A stretch of 6,156 nucleotides of DNA from SAR92 clade bacterium (GTDB taxonomy: Bacteria; Pseudomonadota; Gammaproteobacteria; Pseudomonadales; Porticoccaceae): positions 1 to 6,156 of the forward strand of contig JABBBF010000022.1 in assembly GCA_018607545.1 (NCBI GenBank), written 5' to 3'. Numbering within the stretch: position 1 is the stretch's first letter; every line of letters begins with the position of its first letter. The position numbers and the translations under genes were made by a program. The notes beneath the pieces were generated by a model that ran no database searches, had not been told where the DNA came from, and saw nothing but the letters and a program-made list of their open reading frames with translations. Shown piece by piece: positions 1-5,646 of this stretch.

Positions 1-108
1 TTACCCCTACAGTTAGATATTGTTATTATTATGAGCATCAGTGTGCTTCTTATTGTCAGGAGACTAACTGAGCCCCATATGCAGTTTCCCATATTTTTAT
101 ATATTTAG
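1..108 (+). CDS. Possible 3' end of an upstream membrane protein (partial)
   Basis: Frame 1 is open from the first base to a TAG at 106-108, giving 35 residues. The stretch is strongly hydrophobic in its first half (DIVIIMSISVLLIV), then has a basic pair (RR) and a short tail ending FPIFLYI. That would fit a last membrane helix plus a short C-terminus of a gene starting outside the window. The stretch is short and A+T-rich, so an open frame of this length can occur by chance. An internal ATG at 31 has no clear ribosome binding site. No family is recognised. Confidence 0.3.
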   Translation, partial: LPLQLDIVIIMSISVLLIVRRLTEPHMQFPIFLYI

Positions 109-191
109 ATGAAACTACTTTGGCTAACCTATCGTAAATAAAAAGAAAGTGCAAATTATAGGAATTGAATATTTTTTAGGTTGTAGGGTAT

Positions 192-205
192 GTATATGCC
201 TATAC
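192..205. promoter_or_regulatory. Palindrome GTATA-N4-TATAC, possible operator and/or -10 element
   Basis: The arms GTATA (192-196) and TATAC (201-205) are perfect inverted repeats around TGCC. The right arm also reads TATACT, five of six matches to a sigma70 -10 box, but no good -35 box sits 16-18 bases upstream; TTGTAG at 181-186 is only 14 bases away. It lies 75 bases before the start of the serine hydrolase. A regulator site overlapping a promoter is possible, but the arms are short and the region is A+T-rich. Confidence 0.25.
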
Positions 206-268
206 TCGAAAAACGTTAAAACTTATAAATAAAAAAACGGAATAGTAAAAAAGCCGGAAAGCAAGTTT

Positions 269-275
269 AAAGGGG
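269..275 (+). promoter_or_regulatory. Ribosome binding site of the serine hydrolase
   Basis: AAAGGGG ends 5 bases before the ATG at 281. It is the only strong Shine-Dalgarno-like stretch near the start and supports that start codon. Confidence 0.6.
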
Positions 276-280
276 ATACT

Positions 281-1546
281 ATGTTTCAATTCACTGGGTT
301 TAGAAGCGCCTTTTATGGGCTTGCGTATGTACTTAAGGGTGGATTTTTCTTTGCGCTTATCGCTTTTCCTGTTGCCGGCAGTGCCGCTCATCATAGTCAA
401 GCCGATAATCCGGTTCTCGAGTATCCTCAGGAACAATGGCAGGTCAGGCCTGCGTCCGAACTTGGAATTGCCGAAGAGAAAATTCAACGGCTGTTCGATT
501 TATCTTTTTCCGATTCTGCCACTCAGGCAGTGGTACTGATCAAGGATGGTTATCTGGTGGGTGAGCGCTATGCCAAGGGCTATGAAAAAAGTTCCTACGG
601 TACATCCTGGTCGATGGCAAAAAGTATTTATGCCTCACTGATTGGTATTGCAATCGATCGCGGTGAAATTGCCAGCCTCGACGATAAGGTGGCAGTTTAT
701 CTCGACTATTTTAATGACGAGCGAGCTGAGATTAGTCTTCGTGATTTATTGAATATGAGCAGCGGTCTGGAGATGCCTGATCATGAACACGAAAATATGT
801 TTTTTTCCGATGATCACCTCGCCTACGCAAGAGCAGTCGGTGTCGAAAAATCTGCCGACCAAAAGTTTGAATACAATAATGTTAACTCAATGCTATTGGC
901 CGATATCCTCGAAAAGGCATCAGGAAAAAAAGCCGATGTACTCCTAAAAGAGCGTGTTCTCGATAAGATTGGTATGACCGATGTAACATTGTGGCGTGAC
1001 GCAGCAGGAAACCCGTTAACCTATTGCTGTATTGATACTACAGCGCGACAGTATTCGCGCTTTGGTTTGCTGTTCGCCCGCAATGGAAAATGGGACCAAG
1101 AGCAAATTATTTCTGAAGACTATATCAACCAAACCTTCACCAGGGCCTGGACTGACATTGATAGTTCGACAATTAATCAGCAGCGTGGATACTCCCTGCA
1201 CTGGTGGAACTCACGCCATGATGACAGGGCGGTTATTTTTAATACCAGCGGTAAATTTGGTCAGTATATTTTTGTCGATCGGGAAAATGATTTGGTGTTC
1301 ACGCGGATAACAAAGTATCACTCAACTGGCGGATCGGTTCAGCAATGGGGGCCGTTACGTTATATAAACTGGCTGGGTTCGGTGGATTTTCGTCGTCGTG
1401 TCGCCGAGTTTCTCGACTATGCCGGAATTATAAAAATTCGTGGTAATGTCGCTACGCCAGTGACATTTGATGATGGCATCTCAGAGGAATTTTTTAGCAA
1501 TTACAGGGCGATTATGGATGCGCTGGTAGAGGTTGTTGAGAAGTAA
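281..1546 (+). CDS. Secreted serine hydrolase, beta-lactamase / CubicO family
   Basis: This 421-residue protein belongs to the class C beta-lactamase-like serine hydrolases (penicillin-binding protein fold; CubicO, EstB and NylB relatives). The catalytic SxxK motif is S111-M-A-K114. The second motif YxN is Y198-N-N200. The KTG-equivalent position is probably G324-K-F-G-Q328, as in esterase-like and amide hydrolase members that lack KTG. The N-terminus has a lysine (K19), a hydrophobic stretch at about 20-33 and an A-G-S-A-A site near 32-36, so it is predicted to be exported to the periplasm, perhaps still membrane-attached. The start at 281 is supported by AAAGGGG. Family members hydrolyse esters, amides or peptides, and the substrate cannot be told from sequence; a true beta-lactamase role is less likely. 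It faces the photolyase genes convergently and has no obvious functional link to them. Confidence 0.9.
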   Translation: MFQFTGFRSAFYGLAYVLKGGFFFALIAFPVAGSAAHHSQADNPVLEYPQEQWQVRPASELGIAEEKIQRLFDLSFSDSATQAVVLIKDGYLVGERYAKGYEKSSYGTSWSMAKSIYASLIGIAIDRGEIASLDDKVAVYLDYFNDERAEISLRDLLNMSSGLEMPDHEHENMFFSDDHLAYARAVGVEKSADQKFEYNNVNSMLLADILEKASGKKADVLLKERVLDKIGMTDVTLWRDAAGNPLTYCCIDTTARQYSRFGLLFARNGKWDQEQIISEDYINQTFTRAWTDIDSSTINQQRGYSLHWWNSRHDDRAVIFNTSGKFGQYIFVDRENDLVFTRITKYHSTGGSVQQWGPLRYINWLGSVDFRRRVAEFLDYAGIIKIRGNVATPVTFDDGISEEFFSNYRAIMDALVEVVEK

Positions 1547-1553
1547 CATTCTT

Positions 1554-1609
1554 CTACAAGCTCTCCTCTACAAGCTCTCCTCTACAAGCTCCTTTCTACA
1601 GCTCTTCTA
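1554..1609. repeat. 14-bp tandem repeat, about four copies
   Basis: The unit CTACAAGCTCTCCT occurs exactly at 1554-1567 and 1568-1581, with two changes at 1582-1595 and in degenerate form from 1596 to about 1609. The array fills most of the gap between two convergent genes. Its last copy contains the stop codon and final codons of the - strand photolyase. Read on the - strand, each unit carries GAGCTTGTAG, like the gene's own GAGCTGTAG end, so the array looks like slippage duplication of the gene tail. It has no spacers, so it is not a CRISPR, and it has no T-run to mark a terminator. Confidence 0.85.
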
Positions 1610-3146
1610 TATTGGTCAGGCAGTACTCCGCTCTCAAAAGTAGCGACTGCTTGACCTCTGCATCCATTTTATTCCAGCTGCGATAGGCCATCGCGGTGCG
1701 CGGGTTTCTTGCAAAGCGCTCTCCATGACGATTCATAAAGTGCCAGTAGAGGCTGTTAAATGGGCAGGCCTTTTCTGTAAAGCGCTCTTTTACACTGTAA
1801 TGGCAGTCTTTACAGTAATCACTCATCTTGTTGATATAGCTACCGCTGGCTGCATAGGGCTTGGTGGCGATCAATCCGCCGTCGGCAAATTGACTCATAC
1901 CGCGGGTGTTGGGCATCTCGACCCATTCGATGGCGTCGATATAAATACCCAGATACCAGTTATCCATCTGATCGGGATCTATACCCGCCAGCATGGCAAA
2001 GTTGCCGGTGACCATTAGACGCTGGATATGGTGTGCGTAGGAGTAGTCCAGGGATTGATCGATCGCCTGTTTCATACAGGACATTTTGGTTTTTCCGGTC
2101 CAATAATACTCTGGCAGGTCAGCCTCTGCGCCCAGGGCATTGCGCTCGGCGTAGCCGGGCATATTGGCCCAGTACACCGCTCGCACATATTCCCGCCAAC
2201 CGATAATCTGCCGAATAAAACCCTCTACCTGGGCTATATCCACAGGGCTATTTGCTTCTTCAAAGCGCCTTATAGCGGCTTCGACAACCTCCCTTGGATG
2301 AAGAATTTTGCTATTTAGAGCAAAGGAGATTCGCGAGTGATAGAGGCTCCAGCGCTTATCGGTCTGCGCCGTCATGGCATCCTGGAAGCGGCCAAAATTT
2401 GGCAGGCAGTAGTCACAGAAAAATTGCAGTAATTCGAGTGACTGCTGACGATTGACCGGCCACAGCAAGGACTCTGTAGCAGTGCCTATGGTGGTGATCT
2501 TATGGGCTTGTATACGCTGTAAAATTTTACCCACCGGATTGGCAAATAGCAGCGGTTCTGGCAGTGCCGCTATATCGGTGGGTTTAAGTTTTTGGCGGTT
2601 TTCACCGTCGAAATTCCAGCGTCCACCCCGCGGCTGGGCACTGTCCATCAGCAGGTTAAAGCGGACGCGCATCTTTCGATAGAAGGATTCCATACGGTTG
2701 TGTTTATCGGGCTTTATATACTTACTGATCTCTTCCTTCGGCAGTAAAAAGTGCTCCGAATCACAGCAGCTGACACGAACTGAAGGCAGGGATATATTTT
2801 CCAGCTGTTGGGCAAGACGATATTCATCCGCGTGCTGGTAGTCGAAATTTTCGACGCCATACTGCTCGCACAGTTTGGCAATTAAATCACTGAGGTCTCT
2901 ATAGTCTGCGCTGTCGTCCAAAGTTAAATAATTAACCTGGTGGCCGGCGGATTGCAGTGCGCTGGCAAAGTTTTCCATCGCCGCAAAAAAGGCAGTTATT
3001 TTTTGAATGTGATGTTTAACGTAGCTGGTTTCCTGATGCAGTTCGGCTATTACATAGAGTACGCCGTTATCGACATGCCTATACCAGGAGTGGCTACTGT
3101 TAAGCTGGTCGCCAAGAATTAAGCGTAGGGTATGAAATTGCTGCAT
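1596..3146 (-). CDS. Iron-sulfur bacterial photolyase/cryptochrome (PhrB/CryB type, probable (6-4) photolyase)
   Basis: This 516-residue protein is a deoxyribodipyrimidine photolyase-related protein of the FeS-BCP group. It opens with the typical LRLILGDQLN segment of the N-terminal antenna domain, and the helical FAD domain follows. Four cysteines, C357, C445, C448 and C461, have exactly the spacing of the 4Fe-4S ligands of Agrobacterium PhrB (350, 438, 441, 454), a constant offset of 7. The pair H372-H373 in YAHHIQRLM matches the conserved active-site histidines of that enzyme. Relatives repair (6-4) photoproducts in DNA using light, with FAD and a ribityllumazine antenna; the Rhodobacter relative CryB also has regulatory effects. 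Length is normal for the family. The ATG at 3146 has no clear Shine-Dalgarno, but the next Met is about 56 codons in, past conserved sequence. It lies 62 bases after the DASH gene and is probably co-transcribed with it. Confidence 0.93.
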   Translation of the reverse strand: MQQFHTLRLILGDQLNSSHSWYRHVDNGVLYVIAELHQETSYVKHHIQKITAFFAAMENFASALQSAGHQVNYLTLDDSADYRDLSDLIAKLCEQYGVENFDYQHADEYRLAQQLENISLPSVRVSCCDSEHFLLPKEEISKYIKPDKHNRMESFYRKMRVRFNLLMDSAQPRGGRWNFDGENRQKLKPTDIAALPEPLLFANPVGKILQRIQAHKITTIGTATESLLWPVNRQQSLELLQFFCDYCLPNFGRFQDAMTAQTDKRWSLYHSRISFALNSKILHPREVVEAAIRRFEEANSPVDIAQVEGFIRQIIGWREYVRAVYWANMPGYAERNALGAEADLPEYYWTGKTKMSCMKQAIDQSLDYSYAHHIQRLMVTGNFAMLAGIDPDQMDNWYLGIYIDAIEWVEMPNTRGMSQFADGGLIATKPYAASGSYINKMSDYCKDCHYSVKERFTEKACPFNSLYWHFMNRHGERFARNPRTAMAYRSWNKMDAEVKQSLLLRAEYCLTNIEEL

Positions 3147-3208
3147 AGTTAGTTTTATTAAAGTTATTTAGTTAGAAATTTTATTATGGTCAATTGTGAA
3201 ACCAGGCT
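3147..3208 (-). other. Short A+T-rich spacer between the two photolyase genes
   Basis: These 62 bases separate the DASH stop from the PhrB-type start. I see no hairpin with a T-run, no copy of the CAATCC/CGTA promoter and no strong ribosome binding site. This fits read-through from the DASH promoter, with weak or leaderless-like initiation for the downstream gene. Confidence 0.5.
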
Positions 3209-4561
3209 CTAAATAGGCCAGTCTACTATATCTCTTGAGTCGAGCTCTTCAAGGTGTTGATCGCCACCCCAGCGCTTTATAAACAAGCCTTTGGGATCGT
3301 AGATTTTAGTCTGTTTATCTAGATCAAAACGTCTGTGCCCCCGAGGGTCGGCGCCAACTCCGGCAAGATACTGCCAGTTTCCCCAATTAGAGGCGACGTC
3401 GTAGTCAACAAGCTGTTGCTCCATATACGCAGCACCATAGCGCCAGTCTAAATTTAACTCATGAACAAAGCAGCTGGCGACCAGCTGTCGGCCGCGATTT
3501 GACATATAGCCAGTGGCATTTAACTGTTTCATGCAGGCATTGACGATTGGGTAGGGGGTATTTCCCTGACACCATTTCTGGAATCGCTCCGCATAAAAGC
3601 TGGTTGTCGGGTTGTTGTTTTTAATGCCATTAAACTTAAAAATATTTGCTTTGTGGCTCTGTGCATACCATTGAAAATACTCTCGCCACAAAAGCTCAAA
3701 ATAAATCCAATAGGTTGAGTCATTGGCGTCTACTGCAGATTCATACTGATGCAGGTCGCAAATAATCTGTCGGGCAGAAATACTGCCATTACTCAGCCAG
3801 GGTGAAAACTTGGTCGAGAAATTCACTCCGTTACAATGTTCATCAAGTCCGTTGCGAGTTTCTTTATAAGTGCTCGCACTTTTACCTTGAAAGTAGTTTT
3901 GTAAATGTTGTCTGCCGGCCTGAGAACCACCTTTAAATAATTGATCGTCGCCAAGTTGAGAATAGAGAGTGTACTCTTTCCAGGCGGCTTGCCAATCTTT
4001 CTTAGGGATTAAACAGCTGGTTGGTAGCTGAGGTGGTTTTTCCAACGGTGCTCTTACAACAATATCTGAGACCATACGACGAAACTTAGAGAAACTGTCC
4101 GGTAGCTTATCCATGGCAAATGGCAGTTCTGATCTATCAAATAAGGTGTGAGTGTCCCTCTGGTTAAACTGGATCATGGCGTAACGTTTGCGCAGAGTAT
4201 TCCAGGTTTTTTGCTCATACTCTCCAGCATTGTGGCTGCGGTAAATATGGGAAATATTATATTGGGTGATATATTCGGGAATGGCGTCCGCAGGGGATTT
4301 AAATTCGATTATCAGCGGTTGTCCCTGTTCAGCCAGGGCCTTATCTAAATCGACTAGGCTTTCAAATAAAAACTGCTGGCGGATTGGTGATAACTTGCCG
4401 GGTGCCTTGTGGTCGTGAAAAGTAGATGTTGGGGCAACACAATAAATACAAATAAGTGTGTCGACTTCTGCTGCTGCTTTATTGAGGGCTGGGTTGTCGT
4501 CAATGCGCAGGTCATTGGTAAACCAAAATAGTCCCGTTTTTCTGATTCCATCCAATTGCAT
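3209..4561 (-). CDS. cry: Cryptochrome DASH / DASH-type photolyase
   Basis: This 450-residue protein is a DASH-class member of the photolyase/cryptochrome family, usual length for bacterial DASH proteins. The N-terminal Rossmann-like antenna domain starts with LFWFTNDLRIDDNPAL. The C-terminal FAD domain shows T250-K-F-S-P-W255, the DASH-typical GYMSNRGRQ stretch, and N392-W-G-N-W396-Q followed by AGVGADPRG; W396 corresponds to the flavin-proximal tryptophan of the electron chain. Family members bind FAD and a folate antenna and repair cyclobutane pyrimidine dimers, mainly in single-stranded DNA; some also act as light sensors. The ATG at 4561 is preferred over the TTG at 4567: GGGAG (4574-4570) is 8 bases from the ATG but only 2 from the TTG. 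It is the first gene of the leftward transcript, divergent from the DUF3429 operon. Confidence 0.95.
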   Translation of the reverse strand: MQLDGIRKTGLFWFTNDLRIDDNPALNKAAAEVDTLICIYCVAPTSTFHDHKAPGKLSPIRQQFLFESLVDLDKALAEQGQPLIIEFKSPADAIPEYITQYNISHIYRSHNAGEYEQKTWNTLRKRYAMIQFNQRDTHTLFDRSELPFAMDKLPDSFSKFRRMVSDIVVRAPLEKPPQLPTSCLIPKKDWQAAWKEYTLYSQLGDDQLFKGGSQAGRQHLQNYFQGKSASTYKETRNGLDEHCNGVNFSTKFSPWLSNGSISARQIICDLHQYESAVDANDSTYWIYFELLWREYFQWYAQSHKANIFKFNGIKNNNPTTSFYAERFQKWCQGNTPYPIVNACMKQLNATGYMSNRGRQLVASCFVHELNLDWRYGAAYMEQQLVDYDVASNWGNWQYLAGVGADPRGHRRFDLDKQTKIYDPKGLFIKRWGGDQHLEELDSRDIVDWPI

Positions 4562-4569
4562 GATCAATA

Positions 4570-4574
4570 CTCCC
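4570..4574 (-). promoter_or_regulatory. Ribosome binding site that decides the DASH start
   Basis: On the - strand GGGAG lies 8 bases before the ATG at 4561. The in-frame TTG at 4567 would leave only 2 bases, so the longer 452-residue version is unlikely. Confidence 0.65.
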
Positions 4575-4596
4575 TGATGTGATTCAACCCTGTAAG

Positions 4597-4622
4597 TACG
4601 CCGAATATGCTATTTTGGATTG
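4597..4622 (-). promoter_or_regulatory. Predicted ECF-type promoter of the leftward photolyase operon
   Basis: On the - strand CAATCC (4622-4617) is followed after exactly 16 bases by CGTA (4600-4597). Transcription would start near 4590, giving a leader of about 30 bases before the DASH ATG at 4561. The layout resembles the TGATCC/CGTA promoters of ECF11 (RpoE-ChrR) sigma factors, which control photolyase genes in photo-oxidative stress; the first two -35 bases differ. The same element is repeated on the + strand in this gap, which raises confidence that it is functional. There is no competing good sigma70 pair. The sigma factor assignment is inference. Confidence 0.6.
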
Positions 4623-4659
4623 ACTGTCAGCTCAGTTGGGCGTTTAGCTGGCAATCCAA
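4615..4659. repeat. Inverted repeat TTGGATTG / CAATCCAA in the divergent gap
   Basis: TTGGATTG (4615-4622) and CAATCCAA (4652-4659) are perfect 8-base inverted repeats 29 bases apart, with a smaller nested pair CAGCT (4628-4632) / AGCTG (4646-4650). The arms coincide with the predicted -35 elements of the two divergent promoters, so the symmetry is best explained as two copies of one promoter facing apart. Both predicted transcripts start outside the repeat, so an RNA hairpin role is unlikely. Confidence 0.75.
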
Positions 4660-4677
4660 TCAAGTGTCTACCTCGTA
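4652..4677 (+). promoter_or_regulatory. Predicted ECF-type promoter of the DUF3429-DCC-SDR operon
   Basis: CAATCC (4652-4657) is followed after exactly 16 bases by CGTA (4674-4677). The spacing and both blocks equal those of the leftward promoter. A start near 4684 would leave a leader of about 25-28 bases before the ATG at 4711. It resembles ECF11 (RpoE-ChrR) promoters in layout, with an AT instead of GAT context in the -35. A TTGACT at 4620-4625 could be a sigma70 -35, but only poor -10 sequences (TTTAGC at 4643-4648) lie at the right distance. Confidence 0.6.
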
Positions 4678-4710
4678 AGAATAATTACAATAATTTCAGC
4701 GTTAAAGATA

Positions 4711-5244
4711 ATGAATACACACAGCCCGGGACAGACTGCTTCCGGAATAATACGAGTATTGGGATTTGCTGGTTTGATCCCTTTTTTACTGCCAGTTCTG
4801 TTAATGATTCAAGGGGTATTGTCGGCCAAAGGGTTTCAGAGTGCGTCGCTGTTTGGTCTCTATGCACCCTATGTGTTTATTACTTACAGCGCGATTATTC
4901 TCAGCTTTTTATGCGGCGCGCTGTGGGGCAAAGCTGTCTCCGGAGATTGCCGTCAGTCAGCCAATGCAGTGTTGATATTCAGTAACCTGATTGCCCTCAG
5001 CGCCTGGAGCTGCACCCTGCTTATTTATTTGGCACCGATTATGTCGATCTTTGCGGTGTCAATGTTGCTGGCCGGGTTTTTAGCGGTGCTGTTCTGCGAA
5101 CGTGAGTTTGAGCAGATAAGAAATCAGCGCAACAGCGAAGAAGATTACCGGGACTCCAGCTATTGGAAAATGCGTCTGCAACTGACCGCGCTTGTTTCTC
5201 TGCTGCACCTGGTGGTGATCTACCTAATGATTCAGGAGTTCTAA
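4711..5244 (+). CDS. DUF3429 family membrane protein
   Basis: This 177-residue protein is predicted to be an inner membrane protein with five helices, at about 13-35, 50-72, 84-107, 108-128 and 157-174. Between helices 4 and 5 is a charged loop (about 129-156). The segment YSAIILSFLCGALWG (59-73) and the W152-K-M-R-L-Q-L-T stretch before the last helix match what I know of the DUF3429 family. No biochemical role is established. Cysteines at 68, 80, 101 and 129 lie in or at the ends of helices. The ATG at 4711 has only a weak purine-rich sequence (AAAGAT) in front. It is the first gene of the rightward operon and ends 3 bases before the DCC gene; this linkage to photolyases and a DCC protein suggests a part in the response to light or oxidative membrane stress, which is inference. 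Confidence 0.85.
   Translation: MNTHSPGQTASGIIRVLGFAGLIPFLLPVLLMIQGVLSAKGFQSASLFGLYAPYVFITYSAIILSFLCGALWGKAVSGDCRQSANAVLIFSNLIALSAWSCTLLIYLAPIMSIFAVSMLLAGFLAVLFCEREFEQIRNQRNSEEDYRDSSYWKMRLQLTALVSLLHLVVIYLMIQEF
5234..5238 (+). promoter_or_regulatory. Ribosome binding site supporting the GTG start of the DCC gene
   Basis: AGGAG, inside the last codons of the DUF3429 gene, lies 9 bases before GTG at 5248. No ATG is nearby, and the conserved FYDGGCPLC motif begins only six residues after the GTG, so this start is well supported. Confidence 0.7.
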
Positions 5245-5247
5245 TCT

Positions 5248-5646
5248 GTGACTGAGCTGATTATTTTTTACGATGGCGGCTGTCCACTCTGTGTTTCAGA
5301 GATGCGTCATCTATCCAGACTTGATGCAGAGGCTAAGATCAGTCTGGAAAATATCTACGCCGATGACTTTAGTGAGCGTTTTCCCCATATAGATCAGCAG
5401 CGCGCCGATCGCATACTTCACGGCCAACTCGCCTCTGGTGAAGTGATCTATGCGCTGGATGTGACCTACACTGCCTGGGCCCTGGTGGGCAAGCGTCACT
5501 GGGTAGCAATATTGCGTTGGCCGATCGTCAAGCAGATTGCTGATTATAGCTATCTGTTTTTTGCTAAATATCGCTCGACGATTTCCAGGCTGCTGACCGG
5601 TAGCGAGCGCTGTGAAATGTGTGTGATCAACAGAGACCAGTCATGA
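5248..5646 (+). CDS. DCC family (DUF393) thiol-disulfide oxidoreductase-like protein
   Basis: This 132-residue cytoplasmic protein has the defining DCC motif near its N-terminus: F7-Y-D-G-G-C12-P-L-C15, a thioredoxin-like CxxC following D9-G-G. Length is normal for the family. Members are predicted to have a thioredoxin-like fold and redox activity, but few have been studied and the substrate is unknown. A second CxxC, C122-E-M-C125, lies near the C-terminus. No signal peptide is seen. The start is GTG with a good AGGAG site. The gene begins 3 bases after the DUF3429 stop and overlaps the SDR start by ATGA (5643-5646), so the three genes are almost surely one translationally coupled operon. 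Co-induction with photolyases fits a role in handling oxidative damage, as inference. Confidence 0.92.
   Translation: MTELIIFYDGGCPLCVSEMRHLSRLDAEAKISLENIYADDFSERFPHIDQQRADRILHGQLASGEVIYALDVTYTAWALVGKRHWVAILRWPIVKQIADYSYLFFAKYRSTISRLLTGSERCEMCVINRDQS

Larger units (their letters stand above)
109..280. other. A+T-rich intergenic region upstream of the serine hydrolase
   Basis: These 172 bases are A+T-rich, carry no convincing gene on either strand and show no stable hairpin with a T-run. They contain a TGAAAC/CGTA pair (110-136), a GTATA-N4-TATAC palindrome (192-205) and the ribosome binding site of the next gene. The promoter of the serine hydrolase must lie here unless it is transcribed from further upstream. 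Confidence 0.6.

Noticed and set aside
200..487. 95-codon open frame on the - strand over the start of the serine hydrolase
   Set aside because: It overlaps the well-supported hydrolase gene and its upstream region, is rich in low-complexity basic sequence and matches no family.
1538..1555. AGAAG/CTTCT pair after the serine hydrolase as a terminator
   Set aside because: The stem is only five A+T-rich pairs and no T-run follows; not enough to call a terminator.
1554..1609. Short repeat array as a CRISPR or attachment site
   Set aside because: The units are directly adjacent with no spacers and there is no cas or integrase gene, so it is a simple tandem repeat.
1725..2318. Open frames on the + strand opposite the PhrB-type photolyase
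   Set aside because: They are antisense to a gene with conserved catalytic and cluster residues, have no ribosome sites or recognisable domains and break at arbitrary points.
4620..4648. Sigma70 promoter with TTGACT as -35
   Set aside because: TTGACT is good, but the best -10 at 16-17 bases is GTTTAG/TTTAGC, which is poor; the bases also overlap the left arm of the repeated ECF-like element, which explains them better.
4626..4650. tRNA-like stretch AGCTCAGTTGG resembling a D-arm
   Set aside because: It matches the tRNA D-arm start by eye, but there is no acceptor stem of the right length, no anticodon arm and no GGTTC-type T-arm downstream. The bases are better explained as the spacer between two divergent promoters.
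4615..4659. Inverted repeat as a riboswitch or terminator hairpin
   Set aside because: Neither predicted transcript includes the full repeat, there is no T-run, and the arms are explained as two -35 elements facing apart.
4620..4985. 121-codon open frame on the + strand overlapping the DUF3429 gene
   Set aside because: It starts inside the promoter region, has no family resemblance and lies in another frame of the DUF3429 gene, which has clear membrane helices and family motifs.
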